Assembly (NCBI RefSeq): GCF_000739995.1
Contig: NZ_BBJX01000007.1
Span: 1 to 64,000 of the forward strand
Reading direction: 5' to 3'
DNA length: 64,000 nucleotides
Source: Comamonas granuli NBRC 101663
Lineage (GTDB): Bacteria; Pseudomonadota; Gammaproteobacteria; Burkholderiales; Burkholderiaceae_C
The notes beneath the pieces were generated by a model. That model made no database searches, was not told where the DNA came from, and saw nothing but the letters and a program-made list of their open reading frames with translations. How positions within the stretch are numbered: the first letter of the stretch is position 1; each line of letters opens with the position of its first letter. The translations under genes were made by a program, and so were the position numbers. This document shows, in pieces, positions 54,772 through 63,931 of the stretch.

Positions 54772-56211
54772 TCACTCGCCGCTGGCGTGGCCCTGCAACT
54801 GGTTGAAGGGCAATTGCTGCTTGACCAGGATGACCGTGCAGGGCGCGTCGCGCGCCACGCGGATGGGCACGGTGTCGATGAAGCGCTGCAACTGCAGCCC
54901 GTGCGTGGCGGCGCCCAGGATCATGAGGCCCACGCGGTTGCCCTCGGCATAGCGCACCAGGGCCTGGCCCACGTCGCCGGCCTCCAGCACGTGGTAGCTC
55001 ACGCTGTGGCCCGCCAGCGGCAGGGGCTGCGCCCACTGCTTGAGGCGCGCCAGGTGCATGCGGTGCAGGGTGGTCTCGCTGCGCTCGCTGTCCGAGGTGC
55101 TGCTGGCCGAGGGCGAGAGCACCGTCACGCAGGCCAGGCGCGCGCCCGGGCGTATGCCCAGCGAGCGTGCCACGGCCTCGCGCAGCGAGTACAGCGTGGC
55201 GTCCTGCACGTCCTCGTGCGGCACGGCCACCATGACGATGGGTGCCTGCTCGATCTGGTTCTTGGGCAGGGGGCTGGGCTGGTAGTGCATGCCCGCGGCC
55301 TTGACCCAGCGCTTGAGGTGCTTGCCCAGGCTGGGCCCCTGGGTGCGCTGGCCGCGCTCGGTGATGGCCACCTGCCCGGGGTTGGCCAGGTCGAAGGCCA
55401 GGTGTGCGGCCGAGGGGTAGCGATTGGCCGCCTCGGCCTCCAGGCAGCGCAGGATGATCTCCTGCAGCCATTCGGGCAGGTCCGGGCGGTGTGCGCGCGG
55501 CGGCGGGGGCGTCATCCACAGGCGCTGGCGCAGGCCGCCCTGCGTGGTGGGTGCGCCAAAGGGCAGTTCGCCCGTGGCGAGTTCGTAGAGCATCACGCCG
55601 ATGGCGAAGATGTCGCTGCGCAGGTCGCCGCGCACGCCCACCACCTGCTCGGGCGCGATCCAGGCGGGCGAGCCCACGGCCTTGCGCATCTCCTCGGCCA
55701 GCAGGTCGGGGTAGTGCGCGTGGCAGGAGAGGCCGAAGTCCAGCAGCACGGCGCCGCCGTCGGGCTTGATGAGCACGTTGCCCGGCTTGAGGTCGAGGTG
55801 GCAGCAGTTCTGCTGGTGCAGGCTGTGCGCGGCCAGCGCCATGGCGGCGCCCAGCTGTGCGATGCGGGCGGCGTCCGGGCGCTCGGGCAGGTCCAGCCAG
55901 TGCTGTAGCGTCTGGCCGTGCACGTACTCCATGACGATGTAGGGCAGGTGCAGCAGGTCGCCGGCGGCCACGAAGCGCGGTACATGCGGGCCGCTGAGCG
56001 CGGGCAGGATTTGCAGCTCCACCTCGAAGCTCACGATGTTCTCCGCGCCGTCGCCGGCCGTCATGCGCGGGATCTTCATGGCCAGCGGAAAGCCCGGGTC
56101 GCGCGCGCGGCTGGCGTATTCCACGGCGTAGATATGCGCCATGCCGCCGGCATGGATGCATTCGCGCACCACGAAGCCGTCGACCTCGGTGCCGGGTTCG
56201 AGCAGCTTCAC
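54772..56211 (-). CDS. Ser/Thr protein kinase fused to universal stress domain
   Basis: 479 aa from a GTG that overlaps the upstream stop (GTGA). The kinase domain (~8-280) has [19 protein letters not shown] (Lys), [28 protein letters not shown] and [20 protein letters not shown]. The catalytic Asp and Asn are present, but HRD reads HLD. A UspA-type domain follows (~335-475; [20 protein letters not shown] and [12 protein letters not shown]). The fusion suggests stress-state control of phosphorylation. It is coupled to the metallophosphatase gene, a kinase-phosphatase pair. Confidence 0.85.
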   Translation of the reverse strand: MKLLEPGTEVDGFVVRECIHAGGMAHIYAVEYASRARDPGFPLAMKIPRMTAGDGAENIVSFEVELQILPALSGPHVPRFVAAGDLLHLPYIVMEYVHGQTLQHWLDLPERPDAARIAQLGAAMALAAHSLHQQNCCHLDLKPGNVLIKPDGGAVLLDFGLSCHAHYPDLLAEEMRKAVGSPAWIAPEQVVGVRGDLRSDIFAIGVMLYELATGELPFGAPTTQGGLRQRLWMTPPPPRAHRPDLPEWLQEIILRCLEAEAANRYPSAAHLAFDLANPGQVAITERGQRTQGPSLGKHLKRWVKAAGMHYQPSPLPKNQIEQAPIVMVAVPHEDVQDATLYSLREAVARSLGIRPGARLACVTVLSPSASSTSDSERSETTLHRMHLARLKQWAQPLPLAGHSVSYHVLEAGDVGQALVRYAEGNRVGLMILGAATHGLQLQRFIDTVPIRVARDAPCTVILVKQQLPFNQLQGHASGE

Positions 56212-56966
56212 CGGCCGGCCTCCAGGCGGTCGGCGAAGAAGGCGGGCAGCGGCGTGCTGCGGATGGTGGCGGCCGCGGCCGCATGGTCGTAGGGCACGCG
56301 GTGGAAGGTGATGCTGCAGGCCTGCTCGTCGAACAGGGCGTACATGGCGCGCGCGTCGCGGTCGCGCGGCTGGCCCACCGAGCCGACGATGGCCAGCCAC
56401 TGCCGGTGCATGGGCACGGGCACGGGCACGCCGGGCTGTGGCGTAAAGCGCATGAGCTTGGCCGTGGGCGTGAGGAAGTACAGCGCCTGCTCGTGCACAT
56501 GGCCGCTGAACACGTAGCGGATGGACGGGTCCAGGATGCTCGCGGCCGACATGCTGCGCTCGGCGGCGCTGCCGTCCTCCACGTAGTACCAGCGCTCGGG
56601 CTGGTCGGCGCTGGCATGCACCAGCAGCGCGTAGGCCCCCAGGCGCGCCGTCAGCGGCTGGGCGGCGAGGAATTCGCGCTGCGCGGGGCTGAGCTGCTCG
56701 TGCGTCCAGAGCGCGCTTTGTTCGCCCAGGTGCGCTGCCTGCGCCGGCGGGGTGACGGCGGCCACGTCATGGTTGCCGCGCACGATGAGCGCGCCCTCGC
56801 GCGCCAGGGCCATGGCCTGCTCGACCACGGCCACGGGGTCGCCGCCGTAGCCGACCAGGTCGCCCAGCAGGGCGAATTGCTGCGCCCCGTGGGCGCGGGC
56901 GTGTTCGATGCAGGCGGCAAAGGCCTGGCGGTTGGCGTGGATGTCGGACAGCAGGGCGAATTTCAT
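56208..56966 (-). CDS. Calcineurin-like metallophosphoesterase
   Basis: 252 aa. [16 protein letters not shown] (DxH), [12 protein letters not shown] (GD), [10 protein letters not shown] (GNHD), LLVHAS and [13 protein letters not shown] (GHxH) form the full dinuclear metal site of YfcE/MPE-type phosphoesterases. It may act as the protein phosphatase opposing the downstream kinase, to which it is coupled by a 4-nt GTGA overlap. Phosphodiesterase activity on small substrates is also possible. Confidence 0.88.
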   Translation of the reverse strand: MKFALLSDIHANRQAFAACIEHARAHGAQQFALLGDLVGYGGDPVAVVEQAMALAREGALIVRGNHDVAAVTPPAQAAHLGEQSALWTHEQLSPAQREFLAAQPLTARLGAYALLVHASADQPERWYYVEDGSAAERSMSAASILDPSIRYVFSGHVHEQALYFLTPTAKLMRFTPQPGVPVPVPMHRQWLAIVGSVGQPRDRDARAMYALFDEQACSITFHRVPYDHAAAAATIRSTPLPAFFADRLEAGR

Positions 56967-57079
56967 GATGGCTCCAGAGGCCCATCATCGCGTGCCAAGC
57001 TGAGGGCAAGCTTGCGCCGCAACCTAGGGAAAACCAGGAGATGCGCACGGCCCGCTGCCGTGCCCCGCCCGGACCGCGT

Positions 57080-57556
57080 TCAGGGCGGCGGTGCGCCGGC
57101 CTCCAGGCTGCGCCAGGCCGCTTCCTGCAGCGCCTGCGGCAGCTCCTGCGCCAGGGCCGAGTGCTCGCGCTCGTGGTGGTGCTCCAGCACGTGGCGCAGC
57201 GCGTGCACCGCGTCGAGCAGGAACAGCGCGGCGCGCCGCTGGGCCTGGGCGTCGCGCGGCGGCTGGGCGAGCACGGCCTGCAGGCGCTCGGCGTACTCGT
57301 CGGCCAGCAGGGCGATGCGCTCGTGCTCCAGCCGGTACACGCGCGCCGCCCAGCGCGCGCCCTCGGGCACGTGGGGCAGCAGCAGGGTGTCTTCCACCTC
57401 GATGTGCCGCGCCAGCCCGGCGCGCCAGCGCTGCAGGCCCTGCTGGGCGCTGGCAAAGTCGCAGCCCACCACGTCGAGCAGGTGGGCATGCAGTTGCGCA
57501 TCCAGCTGCTCGTGCTGGCGTGCGAAGTGGCGGGCCGGGTCGGCGCTGGTGGTCAT
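57080..57556 (-). CDS. Hemerythrin-like domain protein
   Basis: 158 aa four-helix protein. [40 protein letters not shown] and [20 protein letters not shown] supply the His/Glu ligands of a non-heme di-iron hemerythrin fold. Such proteins bind oxygen or NO or sense iron. Repeat copy G sits directly before its start codon, leaving no obvious Shine-Dalgarno. It follows ohr on the same strand. Confidence 0.82.
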   Translation of the reverse strand: MTTSADPARHFARQHEQLDAQLHAHLLDVVGCDFASAQQGLQRWRAGLARHIEVEDTLLLPHVPEGARWAARVYRLEHERIALLADEYAERLQAVLAQPPRDAQAQRRAALFLLDAVHALRHVLEHHHEREHSALAQELPQALQEAAWRSLEAGAPPP

Positions 57557-57558
57557 AA

Positions 57559-57616
57559 GGCAAAAAAGAGCTGCAGCGCTCTTCCATCAAGCGCTGGCAG
57601 CTCCCATTTTAGTAGC
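57559..57616 (-). repeat. 58-bp palindromic repeat, copy G
   Basis: Copy G, minus orientation, fills the 70-nt spacer between the ohr stop and the hemerythrin start. It begins GCTAC, has the core GAGCTGCCAGCGCTT with GAGCGCT seven bases on, and ends TTTTTGCC. In the minus sense the stem is followed by six T residues, so this copy could act as an intrinsic terminator for ohrR-ohr. Frame 1 is closed by TGA in this copy, unlike the other six. Confidence 0.75.
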
Positions 57617-57626
57617 GATTGCGGGC

Positions 57627-58046
57627 TCAGGGCGCCAGGGTCAGCGTCACGTTGACGTTGCCGCGCGTGGCGTTGGAGTAGGGGCAGACCTGGTGCGCTG
57701 CGTCCACCAGGGCCTGGGCGGCGGCGCGCTCCATGCCGGGCAGGTGCACCTGCAGGCGCACGGCGATGCCATAGCCGCCGGTGATGGGGCCCAGGTCCAC
57801 TTCGGCGTCCACGGCCACGTCCTGCGGCACGGCGATCTTCTGCATGCCGCCCACGGCCTTGAGCGCGCCGATGAAGCAGGCGGAGTAGCCGGCGGCGAAC
57901 AACTGCTCGGGGTTGGTGCCGGTGCCCGAGGTGCCGGGCGAGGACAATTTCACGTCCAGACGCCCGTCGTCGGTGCGCGAGGCGCCGTCGCGTCCCCCGG
58001 TGGTGTGGGCGCGGGCGGTGTAGAGAACTTTGTCGAGGGTGGCCAT
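57627..58046 (-). CDS. ohr: Organic hydroperoxide resistance protein Ohr
   Basis: 139 aa OsmC-fold thiol peroxidase. C57 ([12 protein letters not shown]) and C121 ([11 protein letters not shown]) are the redox pair that reduces organic hydroperoxides, especially lipid peroxides. [16 protein letters not shown] is the typical Ohr start. The ATG at 58046 has AAAGGAAAG upstream; longer forms lack support. It lies 53 nt after ohrR and is probably in one transcript with it. Confidence 0.94.
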   Translation of the reverse strand: MATLDKVLYTARAHTTGGRDGASRTDDGRLDVKLSSPGTSGTGTNPEQLFAAGYSACFIGALKAVGGMQKIAVPQDVAVDAEVDLGPITGGYGIAVRLQVHLPGMERAAAQALVDAAHQVCPYSNATRGNVNVTLTLAP

Positions 58047-58099
58047 GGTGCTTTCCTTTGCGGGTGGTGCCCGGGGCGGGCGGGAGGGAATCGGTGGGT

Positions 58100-58564
58100 T
58101 CAGGCCTGGCCGAGCTGGGCGCGCAGGGCCTGGAGCTGGCGCGTCAGCGCCTGCAGTTCGGGCAGGGCGGTGCGGCTGCTGCGCAGCACGCAGGCGGGCA
58201 CGCTCTCGGCCTCGTCGCGCAGCGCGCGGCCCCGGGGGGTGAGGCGGATGCGCACGCGGCGCTCGTCCTGCGGGTCGCGCTGGCGCGCGACCAGGTCCGC
58301 GGCCTCCAGGCGCTTGAGCAGCGGCGTCAGCGTGCCCGAGTCGAGGAACAGGCGCTCGCCGAGCTCGGACACCGTGGGTCCGTCCTGCTCCCACAGCACC
58401 AGCATCACGAGGTACTGCGGGTAGGTCAGGCCGATGGCATCGAGCAGCGGCTTGTAGAGCTTGGTCATCGTCAGCGAGGTCGAATACAGCGCAAAGCACA
58501 CCTGGTTGTCGAGCCACAGGAGGGGGGGGCTGGGGCGGTCGGTGGCGTGTTCGGCGGTAGACAT
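58100..58564 (-). CDS. ohrR: MarR-family peroxide sensor OhrR
   Basis: 154 aa. The sensing residue is C23 in [33 protein letters not shown] and [20 protein letters not shown] form the DNA-binding core with [13 protein letters not shown] as the wing. Oxidation of the Cys by organic hydroperoxide releases DNA and derepresses ohr. The gene lies directly downstream of a double operator and should be autoregulated. Confidence 0.94.
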   Translation of the reverse strand: MSTAEHATDRPSPPLLWLDNQVCFALYSTSLTMTKLYKPLLDAIGLTYPQYLVMLVLWEQDGPTVSELGERLFLDSGTLTPLLKRLEAADLVARQRDPQDERRVRIRLTPRGRALRDEAESVPACVLRSSRTALPELQALTRQLQALRAQLGQA

Positions 58565-58580
58565 AAAAAAATTATCGCAA

Positions 58581-58608
58581 ACAATTAAATTGTGTGCAAT
58601 TAAATTGC
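58581..58608. promoter_or_regulatory. ohrR: Double OhrR operator
   Basis: Two perfect inverted repeats, ACAATT-A-AATTGT (58581-58593) and GCAATT-A-AATTGC (58596-58608), lie two bases apart, 17 nt upstream of the ohrR start. This is the same arrangement as the known Bacillus subtilis ohrA operator, two TACAATT-A-AATTGTA type repeats. The island is strongly AT-rich against a GC-rich background. Repression of the ohrR-ohr transcript is expected. Confidence 0.82.
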
Positions 58609-58684
58609 AAAAACTTTGTCAGCAGTGTGGAATTGGCGCCGGGGTGCGCGCCATGCGTGTGCATGGGCGCACCTGGGCGCGCGT

Positions 58685-59515
58685 TCAGCGGCCGCTGAAC
58701 TGCGCGGGCCGCCGTTCGACGAACGCGCGCACCCCTTCGGCGGCATCAGCGCTGTTGGCCAACTGCTTTTGCACGGGAACGAAGTCCGCCACCGCCGCCG
58801 CCTGGCCTTGCTCAATCGCCTTGAGCACATTGAGCCGGGTGGCCACCACCGCCAGCGGCGCCTGGGCGGCGATGCGCCGGGCAATGGCCAGCGCCTCGTC
58901 CAGCTCCTGGCCTGCAGGGACCACCTTCTGCACGAAATTCAGGCGCAAGGCCTCGGCGCTGTCGAACTCGTCGGCGGTCAGCAGGTGCAGCAGCGCATTG
59001 CCGGCGCCGGCACGCTCGGCCATGCGCAGCGTGGCGCCGCCCGTGGCCATGATGCCGCGCTGCACCTCCATCTGCGAGAAGCGGCAGTTGTCCGACGCAA
59101 CCACGATGTCTGCGCCCAGCATGAGCTCAATGCCCACCGTGAAGCAAATGCCCTTGACGGCCACCACCATGGGTTTGGTGCGGCGCCGGTAGCCGGGCTG
59201 GCCGAAGTCGTGTGGCTCCACCAGGCCTTCGGGAATGGCCTTTTCGCCGCGCTGCATATAGGCGGTGACGGCGGGCAGGTCCAGGCCGCCCGTGAAGTGA
59301 TCGCCAAACGCATGCAGCACACCCACGCGCAGCGCGGGATCGTCGTCCAGGCGCGTATAGGCCTCGGCCAGTTGGCGGAACATGGCCGGCGTCCAGCCGT
59401 TGCGCTTGGCCGGACGGTTGATGCCGATCAGCAGAATGTGCCCGAGCACTTGGGTGTCGATGCAGCCTTCGGGCGGTGGGACGGTGGGAGGGGCGATGGC
59501 CAAGGCGCAAGACAT
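58685..59515 (-). CDS. Enoyl-CoA hydratase/isomerase family protein
   Basis: 276 aa crotonase-fold enzyme. HILLIGINRPAKRNGWTPAM, HAFGDHFTGGLDLPAVTAYM and MVVAVKGICFTVGIELMLGA (oxyanion hole) are typical, and SQMEVQRGIMATGGATLR follows. It lacks the usual Glu-Glu catalytic pair in a clear form, so hydratase activity is uncertain. It is the last gene of a set with an acyl-CoA ligase and an ABC binding protein, suggesting catabolism of an organic acid. Confidence 0.85.
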   Translation of the reverse strand: MSCALAIAPPTVPPPEGCIDTQVLGHILLIGINRPAKRNGWTPAMFRQLAEAYTRLDDDPALRVGVLHAFGDHFTGGLDLPAVTAYMQRGEKAIPEGLVEPHDFGQPGYRRRTKPMVVAVKGICFTVGIELMLGADIVVASDNCRFSQMEVQRGIMATGGATLRMAERAGAGNALLHLLTADEFDSAEALRLNFVQKVVPAGQELDEALAIARRIAAQAPLAVVATRLNVLKAIEQGQAAAVADFVPVQKQLANSADAAEGVRAFVERRPAQFSGR

Positions 59516-59557
59516 GGTTCGGAATTCCTTTTCGTGCGGGAGGGCGGTGGGGCTGCG

Positions 59558-61222
59558 TCAGGCGGCGCCCAGCTCCTGGGTGTACAAATCCTTCTTCGAG
59601 AGCTTGCCGACGGCCGTCTTGGGCAGTTCGGCGCGCAGCTCCAGGGCATGCGGCATTTCGTGCTTGCCCAGGTACTCGCCAAGAAAGCCGCGCAGTTGCT
59701 CGAGCGTGAGCGGCGCGCTGCCCTCCTTGAGCTTGACGAAGGCCTTGGGCGACTGGCCGCGATAGGCATCGGGCACACCGATCACGATCACCTCCTCCAC
59801 GGCGGGATGGCGGTAGATGGCTTCCTCGATGTTGCGCGGGTAGACGTTGAAGCCGCCGCAGATGATCATGTCCTTGGTGCGGTCGACGATGTAGACGAAG
59901 CCTTCCTTCGTCATGTAGCCGATGTCGCCGGTGCGCAGATAGCCGTCGGCGGTCATGGCCTCGCGGGTCGCCTCGGGGTTGTTCCAGTAGCCCTTCATGA
60001 CATTGGGGCCGCGGATGCACAGCTCGCCGTGCGTGCCCAGCGGCACCTCGGCCTGCTGGTCGAGACTGATCACCTTGACCTCAACGCCCGGCACAGGAAT
60101 GCCACAGGAGCCCGCACGGTGCGAACCGACGCCGGGCGAGGCCGTGGCCATGGTGCACGACTCCGTCATGCCCCAGCCTTCCTGCAGCCGGCACTGCGCC
60201 AGGCGCACGAATTTCTGGAACACCTCGGCCGCGATGGGGGCGCCGCCCGAGTTGCAGAACTTGAGCGAGGACAGGTCTGTGCGGCCAATGTCCGGGTGGC
60301 CGGTGAAGGCCACGTACATGGTCGGCACGCCCAGAAAGACGCTGACCTTGCTGGCCACGATTTCGTCGAGCACCGCCTGCAGGTCAAAACGCTGGTGCAG
60401 GATCAGCTTGGCGCCGATGCTCAGACCGAACAGCATGTTCACGACCAGCGAATAGATGTGGAACAGCGGCAGGACCGAAAGAAACGTCTCCTCGCCCTCG
60501 GCAAGCGTGCCGGCGCCCACCAGCGTGTGCCACACCTGCGACACGGCCGAACTCAGGTTCGCATGCGTGAGCATGGCGCCCTTGGGGTGGCCGGTGGTTC
60601 CGCCGGTGTATTGCAGCACGGCCACGGCATCCAGGGCGGGCGGCTGGGGCAGCGCAGCCCCGGCGGCCGGCGGGGCCGTGAGCAGGTCGGCGAAGCGCAG
60701 GCGCTGCGCGTCCCAGGCCACGGCATGCGTCTCCTGCGGGGCGCTGGCGCCGCCGAACTCGTTCACCGAGCCGACGATCAGGCCGCGCAGCCGCGTCGTG
60801 CCCAGAAACCCGTTCATCTTTGCGAACAAGGCGGGGGTATCCAGCGTCACGATGAAGTCGGTTGTGCTGTCGCCGATCTTGTGCTCCAGCGCAGCGCCGG
60901 CGTCCAGCGGCGAGTAATTCACCACGGTCGCGCCCGCCTTGAGCACCGCAAAGAAGCTGATGATGTAGTGCGGCGTGTTCGGCAGATAGAGCCCGACATG
61001 GGAGCCGGGCCCTATGCCCAAGCGAAGCAGTCCCTGCGCCATGCGGTCCGACAGGTCGGCCAGTTCGGCGTAGCTGAAGCTGCGGCCCTCGAAATGCAGC
61101 GCGCAGCGCGCCGGCCAGCGCGCGGCAGCGCCGTCCAGCATCTGCGGGAGCGCCAGTGTGCGCAGCGGCGCATTCCAACGGGTGCCGGGCGGATAGGTCT
61201 TGATCCAGGGATGTTCGCTCAT
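59558..61222 (-). CDS. AMP-dependent acyl-CoA ligase
   Basis: 554 aa. The AMP-binding P-loop is YTGGTTGHPKGAMLTHANL. QEGWGMTESCTMA is motif A5, GELCIRGPNVMKGYWNNPEA the next, RTGDIGYMTKEGF and VDRTKDMIICGGFNVYP the hinge, and KTAVGKLSKKDL holds the C-terminal catalytic Lys. It activates a carboxylic acid, medium- or long-chain or aromatic, with ATP and CoA. The binding-protein gene lies 7 nt upstream, and the hydratase gene is 42 nt downstream. Confidence 0.9.
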   Translation of the reverse strand: MSEHPWIKTYPPGTRWNAPLRTLALPQMLDGAAARWPARCALHFEGRSFSYAELADLSDRMAQGLLRLGIGPGSHVGLYLPNTPHYIISFFAVLKAGATVVNYSPLDAGAALEHKIGDSTTDFIVTLDTPALFAKMNGFLGTTRLRGLIVGSVNEFGGASAPQETHAVAWDAQRLRFADLLTAPPAAGAALPQPPALDAVAVLQYTGGTTGHPKGAMLTHANLSSAVSQVWHTLVGAGTLAEGEETFLSVLPLFHIYSLVVNMLFGLSIGAKLILHQRFDLQAVLDEIVASKVSVFLGVPTMYVAFTGHPDIGRTDLSSLKFCNSGGAPIAAEVFQKFVRLAQCRLQEGWGMTESCTMATASPGVGSHRAGSCGIPVPGVEVKVISLDQQAEVPLGTHGELCIRGPNVMKGYWNNPEATREAMTADGYLRTGDIGYMTKEGFVYIVDRTKDMIICGGFNVYPRNIEEAIYRHPAVEEVIVIGVPDAYRGQSPKAFVKLKEGSAPLTLEQLRGFLGEYLGKHEMPHALELRAELPKTAVGKLSKKDLYTQELGAA

Positions 61223-61229
61223 GGCCGCC

Positions 61230-62465
61230 TCAAACGCCGTTGGGACGCTTCATGTCGCACTCATTGGGCAGCGTGAGCGACTGCGCCGACGATTCGGACT
61301 CCTTGATGAAGCCGTAGTCCGTGCCGTCAAAGCCCTTGGTGACGCGCTTGCCGTCGACCGGGTGGCTGGTGTAGATGATCTGCGGCGAAAGGAACTGGTG
61401 GTCGTCCTTGCGCATGGTCACGTCGCCCACCACGGACTTGTAGCTCAGGTTCTCCAGCGCCAGCGCGATCTTCAGCGGATCGGTGGACTTGGCCTTTTCG
61501 ATGCCCTTTTGCAGCAGCTCCGTGCCGACCGACAGGCGCGCCAGGTAGAAGGGCTCCTGGTATTTCGCCTCGAAGGCCGTGGCCTGGGCCGTGAGCTCCG
61601 GATTGTTCGCGCCGGGATACCAGTCGCCGACCATGCTGAGCTGGACGGTCTTGGCGGCGGACAGGGCGATCATGGTGGACTTGTTGGCGCTGGAGTGCGT
61701 CAGCACGCGCAGCTTGTAGCCCGATTCGCCGGCCGCACGGATCATCAGCGCCATGTCGTTGCCCCAGTTGCCGGAGACCACCGTGTCGGCACCGGCGGCG
61801 CGCATCTTGGCGATGTAGGGCGCAAAGTCCTTGACCATGCCGGTGGGAAAGAAGTCCTCGCCCACGAACTGGACGTCGGGGCGCGCGGCGCCGATCAGCT
61901 TCTTGCCGTAGGCGGTCCATTGGCGGCCGAAGCTGTAGTCGGGATTGAGGAAGTAGACCTTCTTGATGTCGGCCGACTTCTTCACGAACTCGCTCATCGC
62001 CTTCATGCGCATTTCCACCTGCGCATCCGTCAGGAAGTGCCAGAACGAGCATTGCTTGCCCACCAGGTCCGGGTCGTAGCCGCCATAGTTGAAGACCAGC
62101 ACCTGCTTGTCCGGATTGCGTGCGTTGTTGCGATTGGCGGCGGCGACCACGGCCGATGCTGCGGCCGATCCGCCGCCCACGAACACGGCCTTGACGCCGG
62201 CACCCACGGCGGCCTGCAGCGCCGCCTGGCTTTCTGCCGTCGAGAGCTTGTTGTCGTAGGCCAGCACCTCGAGCTTGATGCCGTTGATGCCGCCGCGCGC
62301 ATTGATCTGGTCGGCGGCGAAGCGCAGGTGGTTTTCAAAGATCTTGCCCACGTCGGCCATCGGTCCGCTCAGCGGATCGATCATGCCGATCTTGAATGTC
62401 TCCTCGGCGTGGGCGAACGTGCAAGCAGCAGCAACCATCAGCGCATACAACGCTTTCTTCTTCAT
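61230..62465 (-). CDS. ABC transporter substrate-binding protein (LivK family)
   Basis: 411 aa periplasmic protein. The signal peptide is MKKKALYALMVAAACTFAHA, and FKIGMIDPLSGPMADVGKIF opens a type-I periplasmic binding fold of the branched-chain amino acid/aromatic acid class. The ligand may be the acid that the adjacent ligase activates. No permease or ATPase genes are in this window, so the transporter must be encoded elsewhere. GGAG lies nine bases before the ATG. Confidence 0.88.
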   Translation of the reverse strand: MKKKALYALMVAAACTFAHAEETFKIGMIDPLSGPMADVGKIFENHLRFAADQINARGGINGIKLEVLAYDNKLSTAESQAALQAAVGAGVKAVFVGGGSAAASAVVAAANRNNARNPDKQVLVFNYGGYDPDLVGKQCSFWHFLTDAQVEMRMKAMSEFVKKSADIKKVYFLNPDYSFGRQWTAYGKKLIGAARPDVQFVGEDFFPTGMVKDFAPYIAKMRAAGADTVVSGNWGNDMALMIRAAGESGYKLRVLTHSSANKSTMIALSAAKTVQLSMVGDWYPGANNPELTAQATAFEAKYQEPFYLARLSVGTELLQKGIEKAKSTDPLKIALALENLSYKSVVGDVTMRKDDHQFLSPQIIYTSHPVDGKRVTKGFDGTDYGFIKESESSAQSLTLPNECDMKRPNGV

Positions 62466-62790
62466 CGAATGTCTCCGGCAGGTAGTGAATAAATCAGAAG
62501 CCGGGACGATTGAAGCATCGGCGGTCGCGGACGGTCAGTCATGCATGCGACTGGCGGTGCGCGCGCGCGGCGTGCTGCGGTCACCCAGGTGATTGACGCA
62601 TGGCGGCACGCCGGTACGGGTGCCGCTCGGGCGCGGCCTCGGGGGTGGGGGGAGCGCAGGCGCCGGGCAGCAGGCGCTGGTGTGACGCGCGCCGCGCAGC
62701 TCGGGCGCGGCGGGAGGGAGCCGGGTGCGGCGGGGCTGCGTGCTGCCGCGCCCTGCAGGGGCGCCCAAGCGCCGCCTGGAGGGAGTGCGA
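62466..62790. other. 325-bp spacer without a gene
   Basis: Nothing coding is supported here. The stretch is very GC-rich, with short inverted repeats (for example GGCAC...GTGCC near 62602-62622) but no T run after them. It must carry the promoter of the binding-protein operon near its left end, where TGAATAAATCAG at 62488-62499 is the only AT-rich patch. Confidence 0.5.
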
Positions 62791-63639
62791 TCAGTACTGG
62801 TAAACGCCCCGGCCCGTCTTGCGGCCCAGGCGGCCGGCGGCCACCATCTCGCGCAGCAGCAGGCAGGCGCGGTACTTGCTGTCGCCGAACTCGGCGAGGT
62901 ACACGTCCATCACGGCCAGGCACACGTCCAGGCCCACCATGTCGGCCAGGGCCAGCGGGCCGATGGGCTGGTTGCAGCCGAGCTTCATGCCGGCGTCGAT
63001 GTCCTCGGGCGTGGCCAGGCCTTCGGCGAGCACGAAGAAGGCCTCGTTGATCATGGGCACCAGGATGCGGTTGACCACGAAGCCGGGGGCGTTCTTCACG
63101 GTGATGGGGCTCTTGCCCAGCGCCACGGCGAGCTGCTTGACCGCCTCGTGCGTGGCATCGCTGGTCTGCAGGCCGCGGATGATTTCCACCAGCGCCATCA
63201 TGGGCACGGGGTTGAAGAAGTGCATGCCGATGAAGCGGTCGGCACGGCTGGTGGCGGCGGCCAGCTTGGTGATGGAGATCGACGAGGTGTTCGAGGCAAT
63301 GATGACCTCGGGCGCGACGATGCCGTCCACCTGCTGGAGGATTTTGAGCTTGAGTTCGTAGTTCTCGGTGGCCGCCTCGATGACGAGCTGGGCGGCCTGG
63401 AGGTCCTCGTAGCGGGTCGAGGTCTGGATGCGCGCCAGGGCTGCATCCTTGTCGGCCTGGGTGATCTTTTCCTTCTTGATCAGGCGGTCCAGGCTGCCGG
63501 CGACGGTGGCCAGCCCCTTCTGGACGGCCGCGTCGGAGATGTCGACCATGACGACGCGGATGCCGGAAACCGCGCAGGCCTGGGCAATGCCGTTGCCCAT
63601 GGTGCCGGCGCCGATGATGCCAACCGTGGTGATGCTCAT
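62791..63639 (-). CDS. hbd: 3-hydroxybutyryl-CoA dehydrogenase
   Basis: 282 aa. The N-terminal NAD site is TVGIIGAGTMGNGIAQACAV. IEAATENYELKLKILQQVD, ASNTSSISITKLAAAT, HFFNPVPMMALVEIIRGLQT (catalytic His) and PGFVVNRILVPMINEAFFVL complete the short-chain 3-hydroxyacyl-CoA dehydrogenase pattern. It interconverts acetoacetyl-CoA and 3-hydroxybutyryl-CoA in butyrate, PHB or phenylacetate metabolism. The ATG at 63639 is chosen because the Rossmann start follows at once. Confidence 0.93.
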   Translation of the reverse strand: MSITTVGIIGAGTMGNGIAQACAVSGIRVVMVDISDAAVQKGLATVAGSLDRLIKKEKITQADKDAALARIQTSTRYEDLQAAQLVIEAATENYELKLKILQQVDGIVAPEVIIASNTSSISITKLAAATSRADRFIGMHFFNPVPMMALVEIIRGLQTSDATHEAVKQLAVALGKSPITVKNAPGFVVNRILVPMINEAFFVLAEGLATPEDIDAGMKLGCNQPIGPLALADMVGLDVCLAVMDVYLAEFGDSKYRACLLLREMVAAGRLGRKTGRGVYQY

Positions 63640-63931
63640 AAGAAATGCTCTCGTAAAAGTGAAACAACAAGCGCCATCGTAGCGGCATTGGCCCCGCGGC
63701 CCGGCATGCACCCGTGGCAGGCGGCGGCGCGCGCCGGTGTGATGCATTTCACGAAATTGGCGGGCGAAGGCGTTTTTAAGAAATCGATAGGGTTCAGTTA
63801 AGGGATTTTTAGCAGCGCGGCGCGGCCCCGGTTCCTAGACTTTCCGGTATGGCTGCGGGTGCATGGGGCACCCGGCCTGGCGCGGCACCAGTCCGCGCCA
63901 CCGCAGGCCCGCAGGGCCAGGAAAGACACTG
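63640..63931. other. 292-bp divergent spacer
   Basis: No gene is supported. The middle (63745-63815) is AT-richer than its surroundings, with TTTTTAAGAAATCGATAGG and TTAAGGGATTTTTAG, and probably holds promoters for the truncated plus-strand gene and for hbd. No clear -35/-10 pair or known operator was recognised. Confidence 0.4.
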
